Shown here: positions 7,143-13,750 of the stretch, piece by piece
Layout: the number at the start of each line of letters is the position of its first letter
Position numbering within the stretch: position 1 is the stretch's first letter
NCBI GenBank assembly: GCA_964390805.1
Contig: CAYMKL010000083.1
Location: 1 to 31,532 of the forward strand
Direction: 5' to 3'
DNA: 31,532 bases
Source of the DNA: CAYMKL01 sp964390805
GTDB taxonomy: Bacteria; Chloroflexota; Anaerolineae; VGOG01
Notes under the pieces: model-generated
Databases searched by the model: none
Seen by the model: only the letters and a program-made list of their open reading frames with translations
Told to the model about the DNA's origin: nothing
Program-made: the position numbers and the translations under genes

Positions 7143-8423
7143 TTACTCACCCCCGAAGGCCAGCACCTTCTCCACCACCCCAAGGGCCCGGTCTACCCCC
7201 TCCAGGATCTCCTCCGCCACGGCGCGGTCAATGGTCAGAGGCGGTAGGAGCTGAGCCACCCGGGGGGCGTTGTTGGCGTACACCGAAAGAAAACCGTTGT
7301 CGTAGGCGGCCTTGGTGAAAAGCGGGCCACAGTACTCGTTCGTCATCTCGATCCCCATCATCAATCCCAATTGTCTCAGCCCGACCAGGATCTCTGGGTG
7401 CTGGTCTTGCAGTCTTCTGAAGCCTTCCGAGAAAACGCTGGCCATTTCCTCCACGTGGCTCAGGAAGGCAGGATCGGCGGACATCTCCAGCACCTTCAGG
7501 GCCACAGGGCAACCCACCTCTGCGCCGCCGAAGGTGGATATGTGGATAAAGGGGTCCTCGTGGAAGACAACCTCGTACTTCTCTCTGAAGCAGGTGGCGG
7601 CCATGGGGTAGATCCCGCCCGACAGCCCTTTCCCGATCACCATGATGTCGGGCGCCACGTTGAAATGCTCGATGCCCCACAGCTTGCCCGTTCTCCCCAG
7701 GCCGGTCTGGATCTCGTCAACGATCAGGAGCGCGCCTGTGCTATCGCAAAGCTCCCTCACCTGGGAAAAGAAGTCCTCGTCGGGGATGGCTATGCCGTAG
7801 GTGGCGGGGATGGTCTCGAGAATGACCGCCGCTGTTTCGCCATCCACGGCCTTTTCCAGGGCCTCGATGTCGTTGAACGGAATCTGTACGAAGCCGGGCG
7901 ACGTTGGCCCGAAGGGGGCGCGGTACTTCTCGTCCCCGGCCGCCAGGGCCAGGCCAGTGTGTCCGTGATACCCTCCTTTGGCAGAGATCACCTTGGGTTT
8001 CCCAGTATAGCCCCGCGCCACTTTGATGGCCAGATCTATCGCCTCGCCGCCCCCCACGCCGAAAACGGTGTAGGTGATGTCTCCTGGGGCGAGTTGGGCC
8101 AGCTTGGTGGCCAGGGCTGCCCGCTGCTCGCTGATCAGGTGGTGATTGCCGATATCGAGCTCCTGCAGGCTTTGTACAAGAGCGCCGATTATCTCAGGAT
8201 TTCTGTGGCCCAGGTTAAACACCCCGCCGTTGCAGTGGCAGTCAATCAACCTCTTTTCGCCCGCCAAGTCCCACAGGTAAGGCCCTTCCCGTCTGCCGAG
8301 CGCAAAATCAATGCCAGCGGCTTCGAAGAACCTCACCTTTCCTGAGGAAACACGCCGGGCAAAGAGATGCATGACCTCCTCTTTGCCGTGCGTGCTCAGG
8401 TACTTGAAGTGTGTTGGTGGCAT
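7143..8423 (-). CDS. Class III PLP-dependent aminotransferase family enzyme
   Basis: 426 aa, the full length of the class III family (ornithine, GABA and glutamate-semialdehyde aminotransferases, and phospho-lyases). Seen: FGVGGGEAIDLAIKVAR (PLP phosphate loop, with GGGEA where SGTEA is common), GGYHGHTGLAL, VILETIPATYGI, LIVDEIQTGLGRTGKLW with the pyridine-contacting Asp, the Schiff-base Lys in VIGKGLSGG, and HISTFGGAEVGCPVAL. The ATG at 8423 has GGGAGG 5 nt upstream. The substrate is unknown. The next gene is kinase-like: a kinase plus class III enzyme pair recalls phosphorylate-then-eliminate systems such as hydroxylysine kinase with its phospho-lyase, but that link is only a hypothesis. 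Confidence 0.93.
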   Translation of the reverse strand: MPPTHFKYLSTHGKEEVMHLFARRVSSGKVRFFEAAGIDFALGRREGPYLWDLAGEKRLIDCHCNGGVFNLGHRNPEIIGALVQSLQELDIGNHHLISEQRAALATKLAQLAPGDITYTVFGVGGGEAIDLAIKVARGYTGKPKVISAKGGYHGHTGLALAAGDEKYRAPFGPTSPGFVQIPFNDIEALEKAVDGETAAVILETIPATYGIAIPDEDFFSQVRELCDSTGALLIVDEIQTGLGRTGKLWGIEHFNVAPDIMVIGKGLSGGIYPMAATCFREKYEVVFHEDPFIHISTFGGAEVGCPVALKVLEMSADPAFLSHVEEMASVFSEGFRRLQDQHPEILVGLRQLGLMMGIEMTNEYCGPLFTKAAYDNGFLSVYANNAPRVAQLLPPLTIDRAVAEEILEGVDRALGVVEKVLAFGGE

Positions 8424-8463
8424 TTGTTCCTCCCTGTTGATTTGTTATTCACTACCTTGTTCC

Positions 8464-9528
8464 TCACCAGCACGGGTCCATCCAGGCATCCAGGTCGAGC
8501 CGCTTCTTCATGGAGCTGAAATCGTGCGCGTTGCTCCACGAGCAAAAAGCACTGGTGGGGCTGTCGTACTCGACGTGCATCACGGCCTTCCCGGCGTCAA
8601 TGAACGGCAGTAGCTCGTCACACTCGTCATAGTTGTAGCACTCCTCGTTGAGCGCCCAGTCAAAGTAGGGCTCCAGGTCAACGACCTGCCCGAGGTCGTT
8701 CTTCAGACAGATGGATAGACCGCGCTGGTGAGCCGCGTTTGCCAGGAAGATGTTGTAGGCGATTTGGTCGTCGTAAGTGATAGTGAAGCCGCTGTTGTTG
8801 TCGTAGCCGTCCACGTTGTCTGGTTCAAGGCCATCGAAGCCCTTCTGGACAGCCAGGTCCATCCTGGCCTCCATGATCGGGCCGAGGATGTCGAGCTGGC
8901 GAATGTCCAGCCACTTCTCGCCAGGCCAGCCGTTGTTTGCGCCCTTAACTGAGTCTGGAAAATCGTCGGCGTCTGGCCGCCAGTCTTCCCAGGAGCCCGC
9001 GCTGAAGTAGGCGATGACCACGCGGCCTTGCGCGTGCAGTGAGGCCACGACACTGGCCTCATTGTCGAACAGGTCAATGTCGTACATGACCACGTCGTAC
9101 GACTGGTCAACCGGCAGGTCGGTCAACTGCCATTGCCAGGGGGTTATGCCCGATGGCTGCCAGATTGTGCAGACGTAGCACTCATCGCCACATTCGCACC
9201 TCCAGCGGCTGGCTACGGCCATGATGTCCGGGAGGCCGATTTCACAGTCAGCATCGAAGTCGTACAGAGCTTCGTAGCACTCGTCACCGCATTGGCAGCC
9301 CCAGCGGCTGGCTACGGTCATGATGTCCACGATGTTAACGACGCAATTGTTATCAATGTCGTGGGGGCAACCGTAGCACTCGTCCCCGCATTGGCAAGGC
9401 CACTCACTTGTCGCCTGCACGACGTCGGCGACGCCGGCTAAACTGCCGTCAGTCAGAGCGACGAGGCAAAGCAAGAGGATGAGAGGAAGGAGATTAGCGA
9501 AAAACCTGGTTTCTTTCACTGTATCCAA
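8464..9528 (-). CDS. Secreted GH114 (endo-alpha-1,4-polygalactosaminidase-like) with dockerin-like repeats
   Basis: 354 aa. Residues 1-31 are a signal peptide (ETRFFANLLPLILLLCLVAL...). Residues ~38-118 carry two EF-hand-like units, DIDNNCVVNIVDIM and DFDADCEIGLPDIM, each ending SRW-x-C-x-CGDECY; a third CGDECY precedes them. Dockerin-type calcium loops follow this pattern, and the Cys pairs are an added feature. Residues ~122-354 are GH114: QWQLT, VVMYDIDLFDN, VIAYFSAGSWEDWRPDA, KGFDGLEPDNVDGY (likely catalytic Glu/Asp), and LNEECYNYDEC. The family attacks alpha-1,4-linked galactosamine polymers. TTG at 9528 is the listed start; GTG at 9519 is equally possible and neither has a strong Shine-Dalgarno. 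The stop of the CPBP gene is 8 nt upstream. Confidence 0.9.
   Translation of the reverse strand: MDTVKETRFFANLLPLILLLCLVALTDGSLAGVADVVQATSEWPCQCGDECYGCPHDIDNNCVVNIVDIMTVASRWGCQCGDECYEALYDFDADCEIGLPDIMAVASRWRCECGDECYVCTIWQPSGITPWQWQLTDLPVDQSYDVVMYDIDLFDNEASVVASLHAQGRVVIAYFSAGSWEDWRPDADDFPDSVKGANNGWPGEKWLDIRQLDILGPIMEARMDLAVQKGFDGLEPDNVDGYDNNSGFTITYDDQIAYNIFLANAAHQRGLSICLKNDLGQVVDLEPYFDWALNEECYNYDECDELLPFIDAGKAVMHVEYDSPTSAFCSWSNAHDFSSMKKRLDLDAWMDPCW
9205..9330. repeat. Direct repeat inside the GH114 gene (dockerin-like units)
   Basis: CAGCGGCTGGCTACGG followed by Y-CATGATGTCC occurs at about 9204-9229 and again at about 9303-9328, roughly 99 bp (33 codons) apart. This matches a recent duplication of one dockerin-like unit, kept in frame. 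Confidence 0.8.
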
Positions 9529-9535
9529 GTTCCAG

Positions 9536-10234
9536 CTACGCCGGTATGCCGGTATTAGCCAGTACGTAAGCCAATCCTATCGCCAGGGCGTTGGTGGAGA
9601 CGTGCATCAAAATGGCAGGCCAGATGGAGTTGCTGCGATGGTAAAGATAGGCAAAGATGCAGCCCAAGATGAAAATGGGGATCATGGCGGTCGGTGTTAC
9701 ATGGATCACGGCAAACAGGGCGGAACTGATCAAGGCCGCCTTCTTCCAGTTGTACCGCTGGCGCAAGCCGGCAAAGACGAATCCCCTGAAGAACACTTCC
9801 TCCGCTACCGGTGCAACGATCACTCCCCCTGCCAAAAGCCACCAGGGGGAGGACAGCTCGGCGAAAATGGGGGCCAGATCAACCTGCGCCCGTAGACCGA
9901 AAAGGGCGAGAAAGAGGCTGTAGAAGAGGTTGAATACCGAGGAGAGAATCATCAGGCCACACCCCAGGCCGATCATCGCTCCTCTGAAACTTCGCAGGCC
10001 CAAAGCTCTCCATCCAACCTTGTATTTCCGCACCGTAAACCACCAGACCGGCGCCAACAGCAACAATTCCGCCAAACTGATCATCAATCCCACATCCACA
10101 TCCAGCGAAAGGAGGCTCACCAAGACCGAGGCCACAACAGAAATGACCAACCACAGGACTAAAGCAGCCAATCCTAGCCAGACATCGCGGGTGGTCCAGG
10201 GGACGGAATGGGGTTGAGCTTGTTCGAGTTGCAT
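9536..10234 (-). CDS. CPBP family intramembrane metalloprotease
   Basis: A 232-aa membrane protein of the CPBP (CAAX protease / bacteriocin-processing, Abi) family, which cleaves or modifies membrane-bound substrates. About six to eight hydrophobic segments are seen (22-43, 48-66, 85-112, 131-143, 165-180, 184-198, 205-228). The metal motifs are EEVFFRGF (Glu145, Glu146, Arg150), His178 in AVIHVTP, and His211/Asn215 in MHVSTN. The ATG at 10234 is chosen because AAGGAG lies 6 nt upstream; an upstream extension to 10474 would run through the hairpin-rich gap and lacks membrane-protein character. It is followed after 8 nt by the secreted GH114 gene. Confidence 0.94.
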   Translation of the reverse strand: MQLEQAQPHSVPWTTRDVWLGLAALVLWLVISVVASVLVSLLSLDVDVGLMISLAELLLLAPVWWFTVRKYKVGWRALGLRSFRGAMIGLGCGLMILSSVFNLFYSLFLALFGLRAQVDLAPIFAELSSPWWLLAGGVIVAPVAEEVFFRGFVFAGLRQRYNWKKAALISSALFAVIHVTPTAMIPIFILGCIFAYLYHRSNSIWPAILMHVSTNALAIGLAYVLANTGIPA

Positions 10235-10264
10235 CGGATTCTCCTTGCTGATCCAGATGGCCGA

Positions 10265-10358
10265 CAGGTTCTTCAAACCTGCGGCTAGAGGGCACTTTGT
10301 GCCGGCCGTCCGCCTGCGTGGACGCGACTGTGTAGGCAGTCGCCCAGCGCTTGAGCGC
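10265..10358. repeat. Cluster of four perfect hairpins in the nitrilase-CPBP gap
   Basis: Four stem-loops follow each other: CAGGTT/AACCTG (10265-10281), GGCAC/GTGCC (10291-10303), GCGACTG/CAGTCGC (10324-10343) and GCGCT/AGCGC (about 10347-10358). None is followed by a T-run on the minus strand, so they do not look like ordinary terminators. The first shares ACAGGTT/AACCTG with the large palindrome at 15544-15577. Confidence 0.6.
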
Positions 10359-10385
10359 CCTCCAGAGCCGATTTCAATCGGTGAC

Positions 10386-11522
10386 TCATTGCCCTGCTGC
10401 TGCCCTGTGCTGGTACTCCTCATACACCCCTGGGAAATACCTCTCGACCAGCGCCAGGTTGAAATCGGGGCCACGTTCGGTGCGGAAATGGCGCAAGGCT
10501 TCCAGGTGCAAGTCGGCCAGGATCACCTCCTCCTGGTTCGCAGTCTTGGCCTGGGCCAGGATGCCATCGCCGGCCGGCGTCATCTCCAGCGGCGCATACA
10601 CGCCACTTCTGCCTTCGAAGGTGAATCCCATGAACTGGCCCACCATGCAGGCCAGGACGCCGTAGGCCGGGCTTTCCTGTACCCGCCCCCACACGCCGCG
10701 CAATTGCTCCCAGTACTGATAAGGCGCTGGATTGGCCGAGGGGTCCACGATGATCTCCGCCCCCAACAGCCAGGCGATGCGCTGCGGCTCGAAAAAGGTG
10801 TGGTCCATGCAGATGGGAAAGGCCACTTGGCCGACCGTCGTGTCGAAGACGCGGATCTCCTCGCCGGGCGTCAGGCCCCAGTCCTGCTCGATGTGAAAGA
10901 GATGGGTCTTGCGCTGCGTGCCTATGATCCGGCCATCTGGGCCGAAGAGGCAGGCCACATTGTACAAGTGTCCCACCTCGTCTGGCAGCATGATGCTGCC
11001 GGCCAGGATGTGCACGCCAAAGCGCCGGGCCAGGGCGGAGAAAGTGGCATGGTAAGCGCGGCGGGCGCCAGGGGCCACGGCCTTGAACACGTCAATGACT
11101 TTTGCACCCTCGCCGGCCGCCGAGGTCACGGCTTCGTCCAAACTGCTGGCCTGCGTCGCCAGCTTCTCAACGCCCGGCAGCAGGCCCAGTAGACAGACGC
11201 CCGTGTGCTCAGGGAAGATGACCAGTTGCGCCCCACCGGCTACGGCCTCCCACAGCGCCTCATACATGGCAGCGGCGTACCGCCCCGCATCGCCGAAAAG
11301 ACGCAAACGGAGCTGAACCACGCCCACGCGCACCCGTCCGGGCATCGGCTCTGGAGCCTGGGGAAAGTCCTTGCCTCGCAGGGCTGCCCGCACCAGTGCC
11401 GGGCGCGACTTCCACCACAGGATGAGCTTGAGAGCCAGGCCCACGAGGGATCCTTTGACCCTTCGGCAGAGCCTTCGGGCTGAGGCCCTCGATGCCGAAG
11501 GCTCTGGGCAGGCCCCGCTCAT
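10386..11522 (-). CDS. Carbon-nitrogen hydrolase (nitrilase superfamily), apparently active
   Basis: A 378-aa amidase/nitrilase-type enzyme that hydrolyses C-N bonds through a Glu-Lys-Cys triad: Glu105 in LVIFPEHTG, Lys205 in IGTQRKTHLF, Cys238 in FPICMDHTFFEP. The family core begins about residue 63 (RVRVGVVQ). Residues 1-24 are encoded by a palindromic family A repeat (11453-11516), and 25-37 form a hydrophobic/basic stretch. The ATG at 11522 overlaps the stop of the upstream paralogue as ATGA, so translation is coupled. The C-terminal half is clearly related to that paralogue, e.g. APLEMTPAGDGILAQA here against APLGMTTGNDGILAQA there. The substrate is unknown; neighbours suggest an imported amide or acyl compound. 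Confidence 0.92.
   Translation of the reverse strand: MSGACPEPSASRASARRLCRRVKGSLVGLALKLILWWKSRPALVRAALRGKDFPQAPEPMPGRVRVGVVQLRLRLFGDAGRYAAAMYEALWEAVAGGAQLVIFPEHTGVCLLGLLPGVEKLATQASSLDEAVTSAAGEGAKVIDVFKAVAPGARRAYHATFSALARRFGVHILAGSIMLPDEVGHLYNVACLFGPDGRIIGTQRKTHLFHIEQDWGLTPGEEIRVFDTTVGQVAFPICMDHTFFEPQRIAWLLGAEIIVDPSANPAPYQYWEQLRGVWGRVQESPAYGVLACMVGQFMGFTFEGRSGVYAPLEMTPAGDGILAQAKTANQEEVILADLHLEALRHFRTERGPDFNLALVERYFPGVYEEYQHRAAAGQ
11453..11516. repeat. Palindromic repeat family A, copy 2, inside the nitrilase 5' end
   Basis: CTTTGACCCTTCGGCAGAGCC matches 132-152 with one change, and CCTTCGGCA (11460-11468) pairs with TGCCGAAGG (11493-11501). It lies in the first ~24 codons of the active nitrilase gene, directly after its ATGA start overlap. 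Confidence 0.75.
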
Positions 11523-12235
11523 AGCCGGCCCTCCCGATACACTCCAGGAAGGTAGCGGCGGTAGAGCTGGTAATTGAGGACGCGGAAAATGGGGTACTCG
11601 TCCACCGCCTTCTGGAGAGCCGCGAAGTCCAGCTCGGCCACCGCTACCTCATCAGCGTCGGCCCTGGCTGCCTGGGCCAGAATCCCGTCATTGCCCGTCG
11701 TCATCCCCAGCGGAGCGTGGATGGTGGCTGGGCCGCTGTAATCGTCACCCACGAGAGGTGCTTCAAGGCCAAAGACCTGATTGGCCTGTACCTCCCGCCA
11801 CAGCCGCCGCTCCCAGTCGTGGGCCGGCACGCCTCGGGCGGCCAGAGGGCTGACCAGCACGTTGGCTCCCTTAAGGCATAGGATGCGCGCTACCTCAGGA
11901 TAGCGCACGTCGGTGTTCACCAGGAGTCCCAGGCGTCCCACCGGGCTCTCGAACACGGCCAACTTGTCGCCCTGGCTCAGGCCCGCCGCCCGTTCCTCTG
12001 GCGAGAGGTGGGTCTGGCGTTGACTGCCCAGGGCGTGGCCGTCTGGGCCGTAGAGAGTAGCCACACTGTATCGCAGCCCGCCTTCTTCCGTCACCGCACA
12101 CGTCACCAGGTAGACCTGGTATCGCTCCGCCAGCGCCGAATACGTCGTCGCTGATAGGTTGATGGGTGGCAGGGCGATGAGGCTGGCCTCCTGCCCGACC
12201 GCATCGCTCAGCAACTGGTTCAACTGCGAAACCAC
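11519..12235 (-). CDS. Catalytically dead nitrilase paralogue (pseudoenzyme); 5' end frameshifted
   Basis: 238 aa from a GTG at 12235. It aligns along its length with the downstream nitrilase, but each triad residue is replaced: Glu by Pro24 (LIALPP for LVIFPE), Lys by Gln74 (GSQRQTHL for GTQRKTHL), Cys by Asn107 (LLVNTD for FPICMD). The fold core is retained, with no internal stop. The natural start seems to be ATG at 12287, overlapping the MFS stop as ATGA. That frame reads MSSHIK and is lost at TTTT (12269-12272). Removing one T there gives MSSHIKAAAVQIRQGKDVV, a normal nitrilase first strand, and continues into this frame (255 aa). So it is either frameshifted, re-initiated at the GTG, or a sequencing error. 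It is coupled by ATGA to the active enzyme. Confidence 0.85.
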   Translation of the reverse strand: MVSQLNQLLSDAVGQEASLIALPPINLSATTYSALAERYQVYLVTCAVTEEGGLRYSVATLYGPDGHALGSQRQTHLSPEERAAGLSQGDKLAVFESPVGRLGLLVNTDVRYPEVARILCLKGANVLVSPLAARGVPAHDWERRLWREVQANQVFGLEAPLVGDDYSGPATIHAPLGMTTGNDGILAQAARADADEVAVAELDFAALQKAVDEYPIFRVLNYQLYRRYLPGVYREGRL

Positions 12236-12283
12236 ATCCTTGCCTTGTCGTATCTGTACTGCTGCTGCTTTTGATATGGGAAC

Positions 12284-13624
12284 TCATTTTGCTGCCACCC
12301 GCTCCACCTCCGCCCGCTCACGCATGGCCTGGCGCAGGGCCTCGATGTCGTGCGGCACCAGGTAGGCGACCATAACGAGAAAGAAGGCGCACAGTACCCA
12401 GGTGATCTCGCAGACGATGAGGATGGCGTCGTGCAGGGAAGAGCGCACAGCGATGAGCCCGGCCAGGAAGGGGGCTGTGGCCGCCCCGGCCGACTCGATG
12501 AAGTATTGCACGGCCACGGCCGTCGAGCGCACTTCGGGCAGGGTGACGTCGTAAACGGTGGAGATCACGTTGGGCGAGGAGAAGGGAATGAACAGGGCGG
12601 TCAGGCTGAGCATGATCAGGAAAAGGGCCTGGTTCTCCAGCGGCACGTTCATGGTGAAGTAGAGGAGGATGGCTCCCAGAAGCACAGCAGTAGCAGCTAC
12701 CAGTGCTCGCCCCCGTCGGGTACGCTTGAAGAAGAAGTCGCCCACCGCCCCGCCAGCGAAGTACCCAAAAGCCAGCACCAGCACCGCCACCACCATGGTC
12801 AGGAGGACCGCGTCCGAGCTGTAGCCTCGCTCCGTTTCCAGATAGCGGAAGAACCAGTAGGTGATGACATTCCAGGGAAAGACACCGAAGAATCCCTGGA
12901 CAAAGAGCAACAGCAGACTCCGCTTGCGAAACAGCCCCCGGGCGATCTTCCAATCGAAGCGGTGGACCCCGATCTCCTCCAGCTCAGCCAGCTCCGGCTC
13001 GCTCCGGCCCCGGGGAACATCGCGTACCCTGAAGAAGATGATGGCCGACAGTACGATACCCAGGGAGCCGGTGAGGTAGAACACCCCGCGCCAGCCGAGC
13101 GTGTCGCGCAGGGACATAGCCAGGATCATCCCCAGCATGTAGCCCAGGGGCTGCGCGACCTGCAGCAGGCCGTAGATTTTTCCGCGCACGGCCGGGCCGA
13201 AATAGTCGGAGACCAGGCTGTACAGGCCGGGGTAACTGGAGTCGTCAATGCCGGTCGAGGCTCGGGTGAGCAGGAACGAAGGATAAGTGGGAGCAATGGC
13301 GCTGAGCCAGGTGGTGGAGCCCCATAAGAACGAGGCCAGCGCCAGCAGCTTAGAGCGAGTGTAGCGATCGTACAGGTAGCCCCACAGTGGGTAGAGGATG
13401 GCCCCCACGGTGAGGGCCCCCGTAAACACCGCCCCCATCTGGGCCTCGTTGATCCCGAAAGCCTCCATGATGGGGGTAGTCAGGGGACTGATGAGCAGCT
13501 TATCGGCCTGGTGGAGAAGCATGAAGGCGAAGAAAACAGCGACCACGAACCAGCGGTAGCGGGATCGTCGCCCGGTTGTTGTTCCTTGTGGCCGTCTGGC
13601 ATCGGAACTCTGGGTTGAGGCCAT
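12284..13624 (-). CDS. Major facilitator superfamily transporter
   Basis: A 446-aa inner-membrane transporter with about 12 hydrophobic segments and a basic N-terminus (residues 1-24). Loop 2-3 holds an MFS signature-like GYLYDRYTRSKLL. A WRGVFYLTGSLG segment, a central basic loop at ~200-235, and a second half starting near FVQGFFGVFPW are seen. It looks like the anion:cation / sugar-phosphate type of MFS (carboxylate- or organophosphate-like substrates), but the substrate is not readable. GGAG lies about 12 nt before the ATG. Its stop overlaps the ATG at 12287 of the nitrilase pair, so transport and hydrolysis are likely linked. Confidence 0.94.
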   Translation of the reverse strand: MASTQSSDARRPQGTTTGRRSRYRWFVVAVFFAFMLLHQADKLLISPLTTPIMEAFGINEAQMGAVFTGALTVGAILYPLWGYLYDRYTRSKLLALASFLWGSTTWLSAIAPTYPSFLLTRASTGIDDSSYPGLYSLVSDYFGPAVRGKIYGLLQVAQPLGYMLGMILAMSLRDTLGWRGVFYLTGSLGIVLSAIIFFRVRDVPRGRSEPELAELEEIGVHRFDWKIARGLFRKRSLLLLFVQGFFGVFPWNVITYWFFRYLETERGYSSDAVLLTMVVAVLVLAFGYFAGGAVGDFFFKRTRRGRALVAATAVLLGAILLYFTMNVPLENQALFLIMLSLTALFIPFSSPNVISTVYDVTLPEVRSTAVAVQYFIESAGAATAPFLAGLIAVRSSLHDAILIVCEITWVLCAFFLVMVAYLVPHDIEALRQAMRERAEVERVAAK

Positions 13625-13661
13625 ATCTCTGTTCGGCTCCTTTCCTCATAGCTGATCACTT

Positions 13662-13748
13662 TGTCATTGCGAGAAGCGAAGCGACGAAGCAATCTCGGGC
13701 CCGCAGCGGAAGGGATTGCTTTGCTCCCAGCGGTCGCTCGTAATGACA
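13662..13748. repeat. MITE-like palindromic element with ends TGTCATTGCGAG / CTCGTAATGACA
   Basis: An 87-bp element in the MFS-C69 gap. Its ends are inverted repeats with 11 of 12 matches, followed inwards by AGCGAAGCGACGAAGCAATC and GGATTGCTTTGCTCC, which also pair in part. Elements with this end sequence are widely dispersed in Chloroflexota and some other phyla. It separates the C69 gene from MFS in an otherwise tight series. Confidence 0.85.
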
Positions 13749-13750
13749 CA

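Noticed and set aside
9536..10474. Longer CPBP reading frame from 10474
   Set aside because: The extra 80 residues cover the hairpin cluster and are not membrane-like; a strong ribosome site precedes the ATG at 10234.
11895..12287. 130-codon frame starting MSSHIKSSSSTD from the ATGA overlap as a separate gene
   Set aside because: Only its first six codons fit; the rest is out of frame with the nitrilase homology and is rich in Arg/Pro/Gly as expected for a shadow frame.
13480..13749. ORFs reading MSLRATAGSKAIPS or MSLREAKRRSN in the MFS-C69 gap
   Set aside because: They are translations of the palindromic element at 13662-13748, a frequent false gene call.
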